Part shown: one piece after another, positions 1 to 10,198 of the stretch
Layout: each line of letters begins with the position of its first letter
Numbering within the stretch: the stretch's first letter is position 1
Source of the DNA: Fallopia convolvulus
Taxonomy: Eukaryota > Streptophyta > Magnoliopsida > Caryophyllales > Polygonaceae
Direction of reading: 5' to 3'
Assembly: GCA_964016875.1 (NCBI GenBank)
Contig: OZ024718.1
Coordinates: 41,046,406 to 41,110,405, forward strand
Length of the DNA: 64,000 nt
Position numbers and translations under genes: made by a program
The notes under the pieces: model-generated
Seen by the model: only the letters and a program-made list of their open reading frames with translations
What the model was told of the DNA's origin: nothing
Database searches by the model: none

Positions 1-962
1 TGCAAAGATATGATAAACCTAAATTACAAAATATTATCTCATAATAGAAGATATTATATGATATCAATAGCTAGTGCTTATCGATATTAACCCTCTTCTC
101 ACCACGTCTCAACCATCCACCAACTTCCCTATAAAATTAAGCTTGACTCTACTCCAACCAGTAAGTAGAACAATGTCATAAGAGTAAAAACTTGTGCAAG
201 AGCCTTGAAGGCTGAAGCTTCAAATGAATTGCTTGGAGGTGATCTTCAACCTCACTTGCTCTAAGATGTCATTTGCAAACACAGGGCCATAATATTAAAA
301 TGCACTTTCGATATTATTGGGCCTACAGGCCCAGTATCAATGACTAACGCTTTAGGAGTTGAGCCCTCAACAATACTGGGCTCGTTTATACATGGCCCTT
401 GAATAACCGTGGTATGTGTTGTCTTTTCACGAATCATCCCCCACACCCCAAAAAGGAGAAAAAATCTACTTCCCCCGGTGGCGCCCGGTCAAAAGGTAAA
501 ACTCTGTTTTCAACCAAAAAAAAAAAGGTAAAACTCTGCCGACCTCAACTTGTTCTATGAACGAACGGGATTGCATACCGAGCTAATCCTTATTGTGGAC
601 TGCAGCGCACAGGAACAAGCCCCCCTAAATGAATGAAAACCAGTGGACTAAATCCGGAAGCCGGTTAAGCCCCCAAACCGGAAACCGCCCTTCCCACGGT
701 TTTCCGTCATCTCTTACGCAATTTGCACTTCTCAAAACCGCCTGCCACCTTTGCAATTCTCTCTCTCCTCCCACCAAAGAAAAGGAACTTGCTATATTTT
801 CCGAGTTTATCTCCCTATATCGACCCCTTCATTACCAATTAATCTCACTCCAGTTTCCTACGGAGTATTAAAATTCTTCCGCCGGATTTTGAATTTCATC
901 GTTTTGACAGTTTTCTTGAATCTTTCAATCTTTCTTGAGTAGATTTTGTTTCACACCAAGGG
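1..962 (+). promoter_or_regulatory. Upstream region and 5' leader of the trihelix gene
   Basis: No protein-coding signal is convincing here; the short open frames have no recognisable composition. The last 250 bases before the ATG are pyrimidine-rich, with a CT-rich patch near 757-772 and AT-rich stretches near 790-820, which fits a plant core promoter and leader. The transcription start cannot be placed. Two copies of an 'aaggtaaaactctg' string at about 495 and 526 form a small local duplication of unknown meaning. Confidence 0.4.
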
Positions 963-2174
963 ATGGATGCAAGTCGAATTTTCTCGAACGTGCAGGGCGG
1001 CACGGGGATGTTCGGCCTAGAAATTCCCCTCCACAACCGCCATCCAACCCCCACGCCCGCCGGCGCCGGCAACGGCACCGCGGCTCCCCAGATGGTGGCG
1101 TTCTCCGCCGACACGCAGCTCTCAATGAGGCAAAGCTATCCGCAGGCTCCTCAGCCCTCGGCCGCCAGCGACGACGACGAGGAGCCCGGGGGAAGCGCGA
1201 ACGACCCCAAGCGCAAGGCGTCCCAATGGCACAGGATGAAGTGGACCGACACCATGGTGAAGCTGCTAATCATGGCGGTCTACTACATCGGCGACGAAGC
1301 CGGCGGCGCTCCAACCACCACGTCCTCCGACGGCCCGGACGGCAGGAAGAGTAGCAGGGCGGCGGCCTCCTCCGCCTGCGCCGCCGCCGGACTGCAGCAG
1401 AAGAAGGGGAAATGGAAGTCGGTATCGAGAGCGATGATGGAGAAGGGGTACTGCGTTTCCCCGCAGCAGTGCGAGGACAAATTCAACGATCTCAACAAGC
1501 GGTACAAGAGAGTGAACGACATCCTGGGGCGAGGCACCGCTTGCCGAGTGGTGGAGAATCAGAGCTTGCTGGAATCCATGGATCTCTCCCCGAAATTGAA
1601 GGAAGAAGCTCGGAAGCTCCTGAACTCGAAGCACCTCTTCTTCCGGGAGATGTGCGCGTACCACAACAGCTGCGCCTCCGCCGCCCACCCCCACCACCAC
1701 TCGCCGGAATCCGCCATGGACAAGCAAAATCACCACCAAAATCAGGCCCGGATCGGAGGACATCAATTACATGATCATCAGGATGATGAAGAAGATGGTG
1801 ATGATGATGATGAGGAGGAGGAGTACTCGGAGGAGGAGGCGCACTCGGAAGAGGAAGAAGAAACAGGGGAGGCGAGGAAGAAGGGGAGAGTGCAGGAGAT
1901 AAAGGGGGAAGTGATGGGAGTGCTGGGGGATGGGAGCAAAACGACGTCGGAGAAGCGGATGTGGCTGATGGGGAGGATGGTGGAGCTGGAAGAGGCCGGG
2001 GTCAAGTACCAAATGGAGGCGCTGGAGATGGAGAAGCAGAGGTGGAAGTGGGCCCGGTATTGCCGGAAGAAGGAGGTGGAGATGGAGAGGAAGAAGCTGG
2101 AGAACGAGAGACAGCGTCTGGAGAATCAGAGGATGATGCTTCTGTTACGCCACAAGGAGCTCGAGTTTGTTTGA
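963..2174 (+). CDS. Trihelix (GT-type, Myb/SANT-like) transcription factor, single exon, 403 aa
   Basis: Probable nuclear DNA-binding regulator. The trihelix region spans about residues 88-185: a first helix with tryptophans (QWHRMKWTD, W89 and W94), then a low-complexity Gly/Ser/Ala loop at about 112-146, then KKGKWKSVSRAM with W151 and the third-helix signature CEDKFNDLNKRYKRVNDILG (170-189). This matches the family of plant factors annotated as sequence-specific trihelix proteins. After it come a His-rich stretch (about 241-275), a strongly acidic run (about 274-300), and a Glu/Lys/Arg-rich helix (about 335-401) likely to form a dimerising coiled coil. The start was chosen because this ATG opens the whole frame and no upstream in-frame extension is conserved-looking. 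GC content is much higher than in the surrounding repeats. No intron is needed. The DNA target and process controlled cannot be told from sequence. Confidence 0.88.
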   Translation: MDASRIFSNVQGGTGMFGLEIPLHNRHPTPTPAGAGNGTAAPQMVAFSADTQLSMRQSYPQAPQPSAASDDDEEPGGSANDPKRKASQWHRMKWTDTMVKLLIMAVYYIGDEAGGAPTTTSSDGPDGRKSSRAAASSACAAAGLQQKKGKWKSVSRAMMEKGYCVSPQQCEDKFNDLNKRYKRVNDILGRGTACRVVENQSLLESMDLSPKLKEEARKLLNSKHLFFREMCAYHNSCASAAHPHHHSPESAMDKQNHHQNQARIGGHQLHDHQDDEEDGDDDDEEEEYSEEEAHSEEEEETGEARKKGRVQEIKGEVMGVLGDGSKTTSEKRMWLMGRMVELEEAGVKYQMEALEMEKQRWKWARYCRKKEVEMERKKLENERQRLENQRMMLLLRHKELEFV

Positions 2175-2898
2175 TTTTAACACCATTACCATTACATTAC
2201 AGGCTAATTTTAGCTATATACATAATCAGCTGTACTGATGGTTTTGTTAATTAATACCTTCTTCGCTTTATAGGTCGTTTTTGTCTTAATTGCCCACAAT
2301 CGGAAACAAATCCTGCTTCACTCGTCAAAATGAAATGATCGGATGTTGCCAATTAACAATCATGGAATATTATTGCATTGTGTAAATTTATCTTTGGATG
2401 TGATAATGTTTTGTTAGTAATTCTTGGTTATTCGTCGGACCTGCACATGATACTTGGATCAATATTTGATAAGTTTTGTAGCAAGTTTTGAAGCAAGTTT
2501 TGTAGCAATTGATGTGGTGAGAATTCTACTTCGAAGCAAGTTTTGTAGCACAAAAATAAGAAAAATCTCATTTCTTGACATTAGTTTTGAGTTTTGTCTA
2601 TGAGAATATTTGCTGACACAAATCTATATATAATTAAAACCTTCAAGAAAAATATAACAACCACGTTGCCCATATCAGCTTTCACCCCATGTCACTAGCA
2701 ATGACAACCTTGTATGGTTGCCTCGACTATTTTCTCTAGACTCTTTTTTAGTTTAATCATTCACTCATTCTTTTTCTTGTGATTCAGTTTGGATAAGACC
2801 TTGACTACTAACCCATTCTTCACTAATATATATAGGAGGATTAAAAAAAAATAGAGATTGGATGATTGGATTTTAAAAGATTAACCTTGATGAGAATA
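2175..2898. other. 3' flank of trihelix gene; AT-rich intergenic with a Helitron-like 5' end
   Basis: This holds the likely 3' UTR and intergenic DNA. Around 2470-2555 the string 'aagttttgtagc' and close variants recur about four times. At 2623 a TC-starting sequence (TCTATATATAATTAAAAC) followed about 35 bases later by 'ccacgttgcccatatcagc' resembles two sequences at 61238 and 61935 and the 5' end of plant non-autonomous Helitrons. No matching 3' hairpin end was found, so it may be a truncated copy. Confidence 0.35.
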
Positions 2899-3897
2899 AA
2901 AATTGTTCACATTGCTAAACAACCTTTCATATTTCTAAAAACTCAAGGGGTCGACTGTGTTCAAGGTCGGGGGCACCGACACCACAACTGATGGGGATCC
3001 GCATAACGAAGATCGGCAATAAAGGGAGCGCTCGCCAAGGATGAAACAGATCTAACAACGTTTCCAGATGAACGATCGACAACGGAGGGTCATGGAAAGT
3101 TGGGAATGATCGTGCAAACGTGATCGCGGAAACAAGACTGGATGAGAGACCAAGGCCGATCAAGCAAGTGGGACTACGCGACATCGATGAAGGTCCGCGA
3201 AGAGTTCGGAGCACCACGTGGAGGCGAAGAGGTGCCGAAACATGAAGCAAGGACATCGATATGGCTCGAAGGAGCAACAAAAGGGGCATGCGACAAAGAT
3301 ATCATCATGGGACCTCGCGGGGATAATCAGAGATGTGACTGTGACACCGAACACACAAAAGACGATAGGACGCGAATCTAGGACATCTCTAAAACTCACA
3401 AAGAAGGCAAAAAGGCTCAAAGAGTCAACGTCATCATCATGTTTTAATTATGCAAACCGCTGAATGAAGATGGGAACGTCAAGCACCATGATCCGCGAGC
3501 GCCGACCACCATCGATGAAATAGAAGTAAGTACATAATGAAGCCCAAAGCCATTGGATCGAGTGGGATCAATGAATATCAAAACTGAGCTGAGACAGCAA
3601 GTCGTCAAGAAACTTTGTCATTCCTAGGAATCGAAGTTGATGTTTGACCAAATGATTTTACGATGCCCCGCAAGCGCCACGGTTATCGAGTCGAGATGAT
3701 TCAAGAAGCATCGGAAAGAAGACCAAATGTAATTCGTTTCTCGTTCATGTTCCAGGTCTGAAACCCCGTTCCAGATAGGTCGAAATTGCGTCTCAAGAGG
3801 CTATTGTGCGTTTCGCTTAAGTAATTACCGAGCAAACATTCGACCAGCTGTTTGAGAGCTACAGTTGTTGGGTTGGAACGAGTCACATACCACTAAA
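2899..3897. repeat. Unidentified repeat-like DNA hosting element A
   Basis: No intact gene is visible; frames of 60-120 codons on both strands have no recognisable motif. The style of the sequence (CpG-containing, purine-rich on the plus strand, phrases such as 'ggaaagctaa' that recur across 8.1-8.5 kb) suggests non-coding sequence of an old LTR element. It probably continues at 8070-8619 and 16654-17017 on the far sides of elements A and B, but this is inferred from style and position only. Confidence 0.35.
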
Positions 3898-3902
3898 AAA
3901 GC

Positions 3903-4387
3903 TGATAGCTTGCATATAGGTAGTGTTTAGGATGCATGTTTACGTTTCTTTTGTGTTGCTTTTAGGTAGTTTTAGTTAGTTTCTTTAGTGTCTTAGAGTG
4001 TCTAGGAGTTTTGGGTTTTTGCACTTATTCTACGTTTTTTACAGGTCTTAAAGTGAACAAGTGTGAAGGGAATGGAAACCGGGGGAAGAACGCTTGAATT
4101 CGGGTCATCCGTTGAAGTTGCTGGTTCGACACCTTTGTCTTGTAAGGGTTCGTTCGAGAGCTATAGTGATCTGATAAAGTTGAGTTTGTCATCATTGGAA
4201 AGCTAATTCAAAGAGATACAATTCATATTTTTACTTCGAGTCCAAGTTCCAACTCGAAGGAAGTCAAAACAGCCCCCGAAGTGTCAGCTGAATTCTGAAC
4301 CGAGTTGCTACGGCGCCCGCCGCCCCTGACAGCCGCGGAGATCTTTATTTGCCACGTGTTTTAATCTGATTGGTCCTATCTTTATCA
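3903..4387 (+). repeat. Truncated 5' LTR of element A
   Basis: Collinear with the first 500 or so bases of the 3' LTR starting at 6670 (same opening TGATAGCTTGCATATAGG, same 'cacgtgttttaatctgattgg' block). The match stops abruptly after 'ctttatca' and is replaced by gag sequence, so about 0.9 kb of LTR plus the primer site was lost in one deletion. Confidence 0.8.
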
Positions 4388-4909
4388 CCTTTTGTGGTTT
4401 TGGAAGAAGACTATTTTGTCGATCATGATGACTTCTTTGCTGATGGAGTACAGAACAATGAGGGAGAAAATCAAGATGATACAACTGTTAAGGCTCCCGC
4501 CATCATGTTGTGTCCTATGCTAGGCCTTGAAATCCCATGTTTCAGTTTCCCCACCTTCTCACATCCAAAGCTTATGGAGTTGCAAGATGAGGAACCAAGT
4601 CTAGAACACAAGGTGGAAGATGAAAAATATATGGAGTTCTTCTTTGAAGAAAGTGGTAAGGGTGACAAGTGCTTTAACTCATACTGTAAGTATTTTCTAA
4701 AGCCACCACTTGTGCTGGATTTATTTGAGCAAATGCCAGTTCATGCCAACTGGGCACACATGTTTGATAAGTTAAAACAATCTTTGAAAGTTATATTATA
4801 CATCTTTAATTTATCATGGTGTTACTTATGTTTTTCTGATATGTGTGCACAAGGGTTTGACAGGTTGCTAAGGGCATTGACAATGTCTAATCTTGTCAAT
4901 TTATGTTAA
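4388..4909 (+). pseudogene. gag C-terminal fragment of element A
   Basis: An open frame that enters from the LTR junction and ends at 4909. It aligns along its whole length with the last 175 or so residues of the intact gag of element C: shared blocks include VVLEEDYFVDHDDFF, GENQDDTTVKAPAIM, CPMLGLEIPCFSFPTFSHP and the final ALTMSNLVNLC. The two copies differ by many amino-acid substitutions but no stop codons or frameshifts, which suggests the protein was under constraint while the family was active. The N-terminal gag domain and the CCHC knuckle are deleted here. The apparent ATG at 4370 lies in LTR sequence and is accidental. Confidence 0.75.
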
Positions 4910-4941
4910 AACGTCGAGCCATGACGTTAAATAAGGCGCGT

Positions 4942-4959
4942 GTCGGGAGGCAACCCGAC
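4942..4959 (+). promoter_or_regulatory. Conserved RNA hairpin just after gag (element A)
   Basis: GTCGGG-AGGCAA-CCCGAC is a perfect 6-bp stem with a 6-base loop, 33 bases after the gag stop. The same hairpin occurs at the same place in element C (52834-52851, minus strand). Its role is unknown; transcript stability or packaging are possible. Confidence 0.5.
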
Positions 4960-5061
4960 CTAGGTAATTCCTTTCTTTTTTTTAGCTTAGTTGTTGTTTC
5001 GGTTTTTTTTCCCTTTGCTTTTTGTTTGGACTAACTTGCAGGTGGTAAAGAGGAGCGCAAT

Positions 5062-5180
5062 GGAACTGGCGGCGCCCGCCGCCGACATGGCGGCGCCCGT
5101 CATTAATTAATCTCAAACGACCCTAGCTACGAAGTGTCTGGCGGCGCCTGCCGCCCTCTGGTGGCGCCCGTCGCCTCTCT
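5062..5180 (+). repeat. GC-rich palindromic modules in element A internal region
   Basis: Several overlapping GGCGGCGCCCGCCGCC-like palindromes stand out in otherwise AT-rich DNA. Related modules lie inside the LTR near 7078-7122 and, in element C, near 50650-50700, 52605-52735 and 55195-55245. Confidence 0.6.
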
Positions 5181-5278
5181 GATGTTGATTTTTTCCCTTC
5201 TGATGTTGCTCACCACCATTCCCTTACCCATATTAGTAGTTGGTTTGTGAGTTTTTCTCTTTCTCTTTACTTTTACTT

Positions 5279-5326
5279 TACATTGGGGACAATGTAAGTT
5301 TTAAGCATGGGGGAAGGGAATTACTT
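5279..5326 (+). promoter_or_regulatory. Internal hairpin plus polypurine-tract-like module (element A)
   Basis: A 7-bp stem with loop GGGA (ACATTG-GGGA-CAATGT plus one outer pair) is followed by 'gttttaagcatgggggaagg'. The terminal PPT module at 6631-6669 has the same layout. The arrangement suggests a second (central) plus-strand priming site, which is inference. An unpaired third purine tract (tatgggggaag) lies near 5955. Confidence 0.45.
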
Positions 5327-6630
5327 GGTTTACATTCATGTAGTTGCATTAGATTAGGCATGTTTAATTTATGTTTTGCATTGAGAAAATCTTGAAAATG
5401 AAAAAAAAATGAAAAAAATATTGTATTTTAGGTTCTTATTTCCCCATTGTGTAAGACCTCTTGTGTTTCTAAGTTAAGTATGGATTCTAACCCCTGACTT
5501 GCATGATGTGCTGAAGTTTCTATGATATGAGCACGATCTTTGGTTATATAATTTGATTATAGGATTGAGCATGTAGACGAGCTTGAGTTTTAGATCTATT
5601 TTGAAGTTCTAGACAAAAAGCCTTGTGAGATTATTTTTTGCCTTTTATTGTTTAATTGTTCTCTTTTTCTTGAGTGTATCACTTTGAAATGTTAGCTCTA
5701 CAACTTGCGTTATGACTCTTTTTCAAGGCTACTTTACTTGACTTTAATGCATGACATTAAAATGATTGAGGTATGTATCTTTATTAGCCTATTATTTCCC
5801 TTTCTACCTTGACAAGATCCAAGTTTTGACATCGCATTTCTTTTGAGCCTGAAAGCTTATTTTTGATAGCTCCACAAAATAATTCCTAGCCTATATAAGC
5901 TTGACCCATCCGGAATTTAGGACTTTAGGTGGATTTGTTTGTGTGGTTATGAATAAGTATGGGGGAAGTTGAAAAGGGAGGTGGAAAAGAGGAAATATAA
6001 CTCTAGTTTGCAAAGTGAGAAAAAATGAAGATGAAGAATAAGTTGAAAAAAAAAGTGTTGAAAGAAAAAATTTGAGCTTCAAAAGAAGTAGTCTTCATAA
6101 TTTTTGAGAGAAAAGAGTTGAAAAAGATGCGAAAATGTTATAAAAGAAGCAAAAAGAGCTTATATGAGTGTGATTGGAGTTGGTAAAAGAGAGTTGGAAG
6201 TATTAAGAAGTGAAAAGTGTTGGGTTTGGGTTTAGTTAGTTCTTTATCTCGGATTTAGCACCACATGACAAAATATGATCCCTTCCAAATTTCTGTTTAC
6301 CTTGACCCCATTACAATCCTTGAAAAGTCCTCATGATTTTTGTTATGTGTTTGGTCCATAGCGGTGGAGAATTAGAACGTTGATGCAAGCATATGCTAAT
6401 CTAGTTTTTCATTGTTGATTTGAGTGAAACACATACCTTTAAACACTTGAGTGAGAGTACAAACACATTACCTTGGTGAGGTCTAGAATGGATGAATGGT
6501 TTATGCTTTTTTCTTTAGTCAATTGCATGCTAGGACGTCTTGATCAAGTTATAGTTATATGTTGACTTGCTTTGTGGATTATGAGATGAATGCGTGAATT
6601 GCAATGTTGTGGTGTGACTTGATTCTATGT

Positions 6631-6669
6631 CTTGCTTGAGGACAAGCAAGGTTTAAGCATGGGGGAATT
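6631..6669 (+). promoter_or_regulatory. Terminal PPT with upstream hairpin (element A)
   Basis: CTTGCTTG-AGGA-CAAGCAAG is a perfect 8-bp stem with a 4-base loop, followed by 'gtttaagcatgggggaatt' directly abutting the 3' LTR TGATAG. The GGGGGAA tract is the expected plus-strand primer. This combination is familiar from plant Athila-type elements. Confidence 0.7.
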
Positions 6670-8064
6670 TGATAGCTTGCATATAGGTAGTGTTTAGGAT
6701 GCATGTTTACGTTTCTTTTGCGTTGATTTTAGGTAGTTTTAGTTAGTTTCTTTAGTGTCTTAGAGTGTCTTGGATTTTTGGGTTTTTGCACTTGTTCTAC
6801 GTTGTTTTTCAGGTCTTAAAGTGAACAAGTGTGAAGGGAATGGAAATCGGGGGAAGAACGCTTGAATTCGGGCCATCTGCTGGAGTTGCTGGTTCGACAC
6901 CTCTGTCTTGTAAGGGTTCGTTCGGGAGCTATAGTGATCTGATAAAGTTGAGTTTGTCATCATTGGAAAGCTAATTCAAAGAGCTACAATTCATATTTTT
7001 ACTCCGAGTCCAAATTCCAACTCGAAGGAAGTCAAAACATCCCCCGAAGTGTCAGATCAATTCTGAACCGAGTTGTTGGCGGCGATCGCCGCCAGTACGG
7101 CGGCGCCCGCCGCCCCTGACATCCGCGGAGATCTTTGTTTGGCACGTGTTTTAATCTGATTGGTCCTATCTTTATCAGCTTTATTTTAAGACCTTTTGGA
7201 TATACTTTTGGAGACCTAGTTTGATATATTTAGGGTTTTGAGAGTTGCATCTCTCATTCATCCATCTATTCATCATCTACCTATTATTTTTCTTTCATAG
7301 TTTTAGCTTTTCATGGAGAACTAAGCTCTTTTGCTTAGTCAGACAGTTTGAAGCTTTCGTGTGACTTTCAATTGTGAGATTTCTACTCTTTATCTATTGC
7401 ATGGAATTATTTTACTCTCTTGTTCGAATTGTTTATGTGATTGATTTCAGCAATTTCTAGGGTTGTTGTTATTGAATCTCAATTGCTAGATCTAGAGAAA
7501 TTACTGGTTGAGTTTCTCTATTTCATAGTAGCAAACTGCATTGTACTAGTATCTGGTTGTGCTAGTCTATTGTAGAAGAGAGTTAAATTGCATTCTAGTA
7601 TAAAAGTTGGTTGTTTTATGCTAGAATTGTATCCTGATTATATTCCTATTCTGCATGCTGCTTTTGAATTGAATCTTGATAGTTTCAGGGTTATTCAATT
7701 AGTTAGGATTGATAGTATCTGGTTGTGCTATTAATTATATTTGAAAAGGAATTGGAATTCCATATGCATGCGATATTGAGTGAATATATGATCAACTTGT
7801 CATACGAATGCGGATCTCTGGTTGACTAAGTGTTTTTCCCAAATTGATTAAAAAACCCAAACTTTAATTGCTTTATTAGTTTTGCATGCTTGTTACTAAT
7901 TTACTTCATAAACCCCTTTTACTTTAATTGACATAAAATTTACATAGAAAGATAAATCAACCTCCCTGCGGATTCGACCCTTACTTCCCTAAGACTACAG
8001 TCTTTAGGTTTGTTAGGACTGTTTTTGCATAACCGTGATTTGCATGACAATTTCACGCCTATCA
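6670..8064 (+). repeat. 3' LTR of element A (1,395 bp)
   Basis: Starts TGATAGC right after the polypurine tract and ends CACGCCTATCA. It contains GC-rich palindromes at 7078-7122 and near its end the block 'cctgcggattcgaccc' that is usual near the 3' end of plant LTRs of this group. Confidence 0.8.
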
Positions 8065-8619
8065 AAAGTTGATGAGATAAACTACAAATCAACTTCAGAC
8101 ACCAAAATAGGAAACATCAAGAAAGAGGTCAAAAGGTGTCGCACGTCTGTTGCACGAAAGAAGGCGATATAGAAAAAGAGCTGACTTTCGGCGCATTTTC
8201 CAAGAGCTATAGATATCTAGAAAATTACAAGCCTTATATTTCTTGAAAGCTAAGAAGATTCTTACTTTCATATCTTGGCGTCAAAGACATGAACATATTC
8301 TAATAGAGCCGAAATCATAATTCAAAACTAAGCAATCTCGTTCCCGTGACAACATCACATTATAGATTTGCAAGAGCTCGTTCAGAAGTTAAGGTTGTCC
8401 AATCAAGGTGATTCAAAAGGTGTTGGAAAGCTAAAAGGAAGAACTAAAATTCAACTTCACGAACGAAACAAAAAAAGAATTCCGTTCCAAGTGGATCAAA
8501 ACTAAACGCAACATGATGCAAGAAAAAGAGCAAGGTCTTACAAAGGGTCCTCAACATGGCAAAGGACGCAACTGATAGAAGTTGGAAGTGAGCTGGGAAG
8601 AGCATCTCATGCACTTGGA
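8065..8619. repeat. Repeat-like DNA between elements A and B
   Basis: No gene seen. Probably the continuation of the old repeat at 2899-3897, cut by element A on the left and element B on the right. Confidence 0.35.
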
Positions 8620-8624
8620 ACACC

Positions 8625-9490
8625 TGATGCGACCCCCGTCTTGGATGCTAGTTAGGAGGACGACACATTCACAGTTCGCTCGGATGGCCCCGTCACACGT
8701 GCTAGGACTCGATTAATCCAAACCGCGACACAGTCACTCGTGGCGCGCCTCACTGCAGGCTACGACGCGTCCCTCGCCGCGCCGACGCACACAGCCTTGT
8801 GCGTCCTCGGCGTCGAGGAACCTCAACTTGAGCCAACGATGCCAACCTCCACCACCTTGGCACCATCGGACTCAAGCCTAGCATTGTGCCATGGATCGCA
8901 ACTTGAGGTTCTCGTGACCCACGCACCAGCGTCCGCGCCAGCGTCTTCGCTAGCGTCGTGTCTTGACCTCGCCAGCGTCGCGCCAGCCTTGTCGCGACAC
9001 CACGAGCACGGTCACGGACGACCTATCATTTTTATAGTAATTTTTGCATTGTTTCCACTTTAGAACATTACTATTACTAGTTTTATAGTTTTAGTAAGTG
9101 TTTGATGGGCCTTGTGCCGATGAATAATGGACTCGCACCGTTGGGCCATAGTTTGCGTACTAGCCCTAGGCGCGCCGCATCTAGCCAGGGTTTTTCTAGA
9201 TTTTTCCTTGTGCCGCCTCTATATAAGGGGGGTTATTGCTTGTTTTCATTGAGCGCACACTTTGGGATTAATATAGTCGAGGGTTTTCTCCTAGTTTCTC
9301 CCTAGTGCCATTGCACCGCCACAATTATTCTCTTCAAAGCTCTCATCTCTTGCATTGTTCGAAGTTGTTCGTGCCATACTCGATCATTCCAACGGTGATC
9401 CGAGTATTTCAAGCCTTCCACTGCGTAATCTCGAGACCCACTACTCAAACACCGAGTCGATCCGTCGCATCCCATACGAGGGACGCATCA
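8625..9490 (+). repeat. 5' LTR of element B (866 bp)
   Basis: Contains a TATA box (tctatataagg at about 9218) and would start the transcript downstream of it. The first 430 or so bases repeat the end of the pol reading frame from the 3' LTR, which is why a protein-like open frame appears at 8740-9063. Confidence 0.88.
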
Positions 9491-10198
9491 ACTGGCATCA
9501 GAGCCAAGGTTTGAGTAAGTCTCGTTTCACCCTCTTTCGTTCATTCACACACGTTCGTTCCGCTGCATATAAACCTAGATTCCATCCTCCACTTCGTAAA
9601 CCTCCATCTAGGGTCCGAAATTTTTTTTACTTGCTCTCATTAATTGTTAAAAAAAATCAGCCTTGCCCTAACTCGCTTGATCTATTGATTTCAGTGAAAA
9701 TTAGTCATTGTCTTGCTAGTTGCTCGCACATTAGGTCTTGTTTTACCGATTTCTACTTTGCATCTTGCGTGTTGCTTGCGTTGATTCATTACTTTGTGTT
9801 TGTTTTCTCTAGAGAAGAAAACCTAGAGTCGTACTTGTTTAAAAAAAACAAAAGACGTGCTTCGACTATCAAAGCCAAAATAAGGTAAGGTAGTCGATTG
9901 TGATCAAAAAAATTAATTGGACAATCACAAGCCAAAATAAGGCAAGATCAATCCAACTTTTAGGTCTACTTTCGGCAACCCTAATCGCATATTCCATTGC
10001 TTGTGGTTTTCGGTTTTGACTTGCCTAAACTTGTGTTTTGCTTTACATACTTTGTTGTTTTCGTAGCCTTGATTGGTAGATCGAGTTGATTGACCTTAGC
10101 CTAGACAATCCTTGTTCGTGTGGTTTGAACATAAAGGGTCAGCTTGACTTAAGCGAACCGTAAACTCGTTGTGTTTTGCTTGTGAACTTCTTACTGCG
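9491..10198 (+). other. Primer binding site and leader of element B
   Basis: The primer site is at 9493-9505. The rest up to the gag ATG is leader without a supported gene; the 177-codon open frame crossing the LTR boundary is accidental. Confidence 0.65.

Larger units (their letters stand above)
3903..8064 (+). mobile_element. LTR element A: Athila-like gag-only family, 5' deleted
   Basis: The element begins TGATAG and ends CTATCA, the same termini as element C at 49710-55637. Flanking pentamers are AAAGC (3898-3902) and AAAGT (8065-8069), a target duplication with one mismatch. Order: truncated 5' LTR (3903 to about 4387), the C-terminal part of gag (to 4909), a long non-coding region with hairpins and purine tracts, PPT, and a 1,395-bp 3' LTR. 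The rest of the 5' LTR, the primer site and the gag N-terminus are missing. No protease, reverse transcriptase or integrase is present, and comparison with element C shows the family lacks them, so it was never autonomous. Confidence 0.82.

Noticed and set aside
1266..1766. Open frames of 84-166 codons antisense or out of frame to the trihelix gene
   Set aside because: They come from the GC-rich coding sequence on the other strand and have no protein-like motifs.
8740..9063. 107-codon open frame in the element B 5' LTR
   Set aside because: It is the LTR copy of the pol C-terminal extension, not a separate gene.
9355..9888. 177-codon open frame across the 5' LTR/leader of element B
   Set aside because: It crosses the LTR end and primer site and has no domain; most likely chance.
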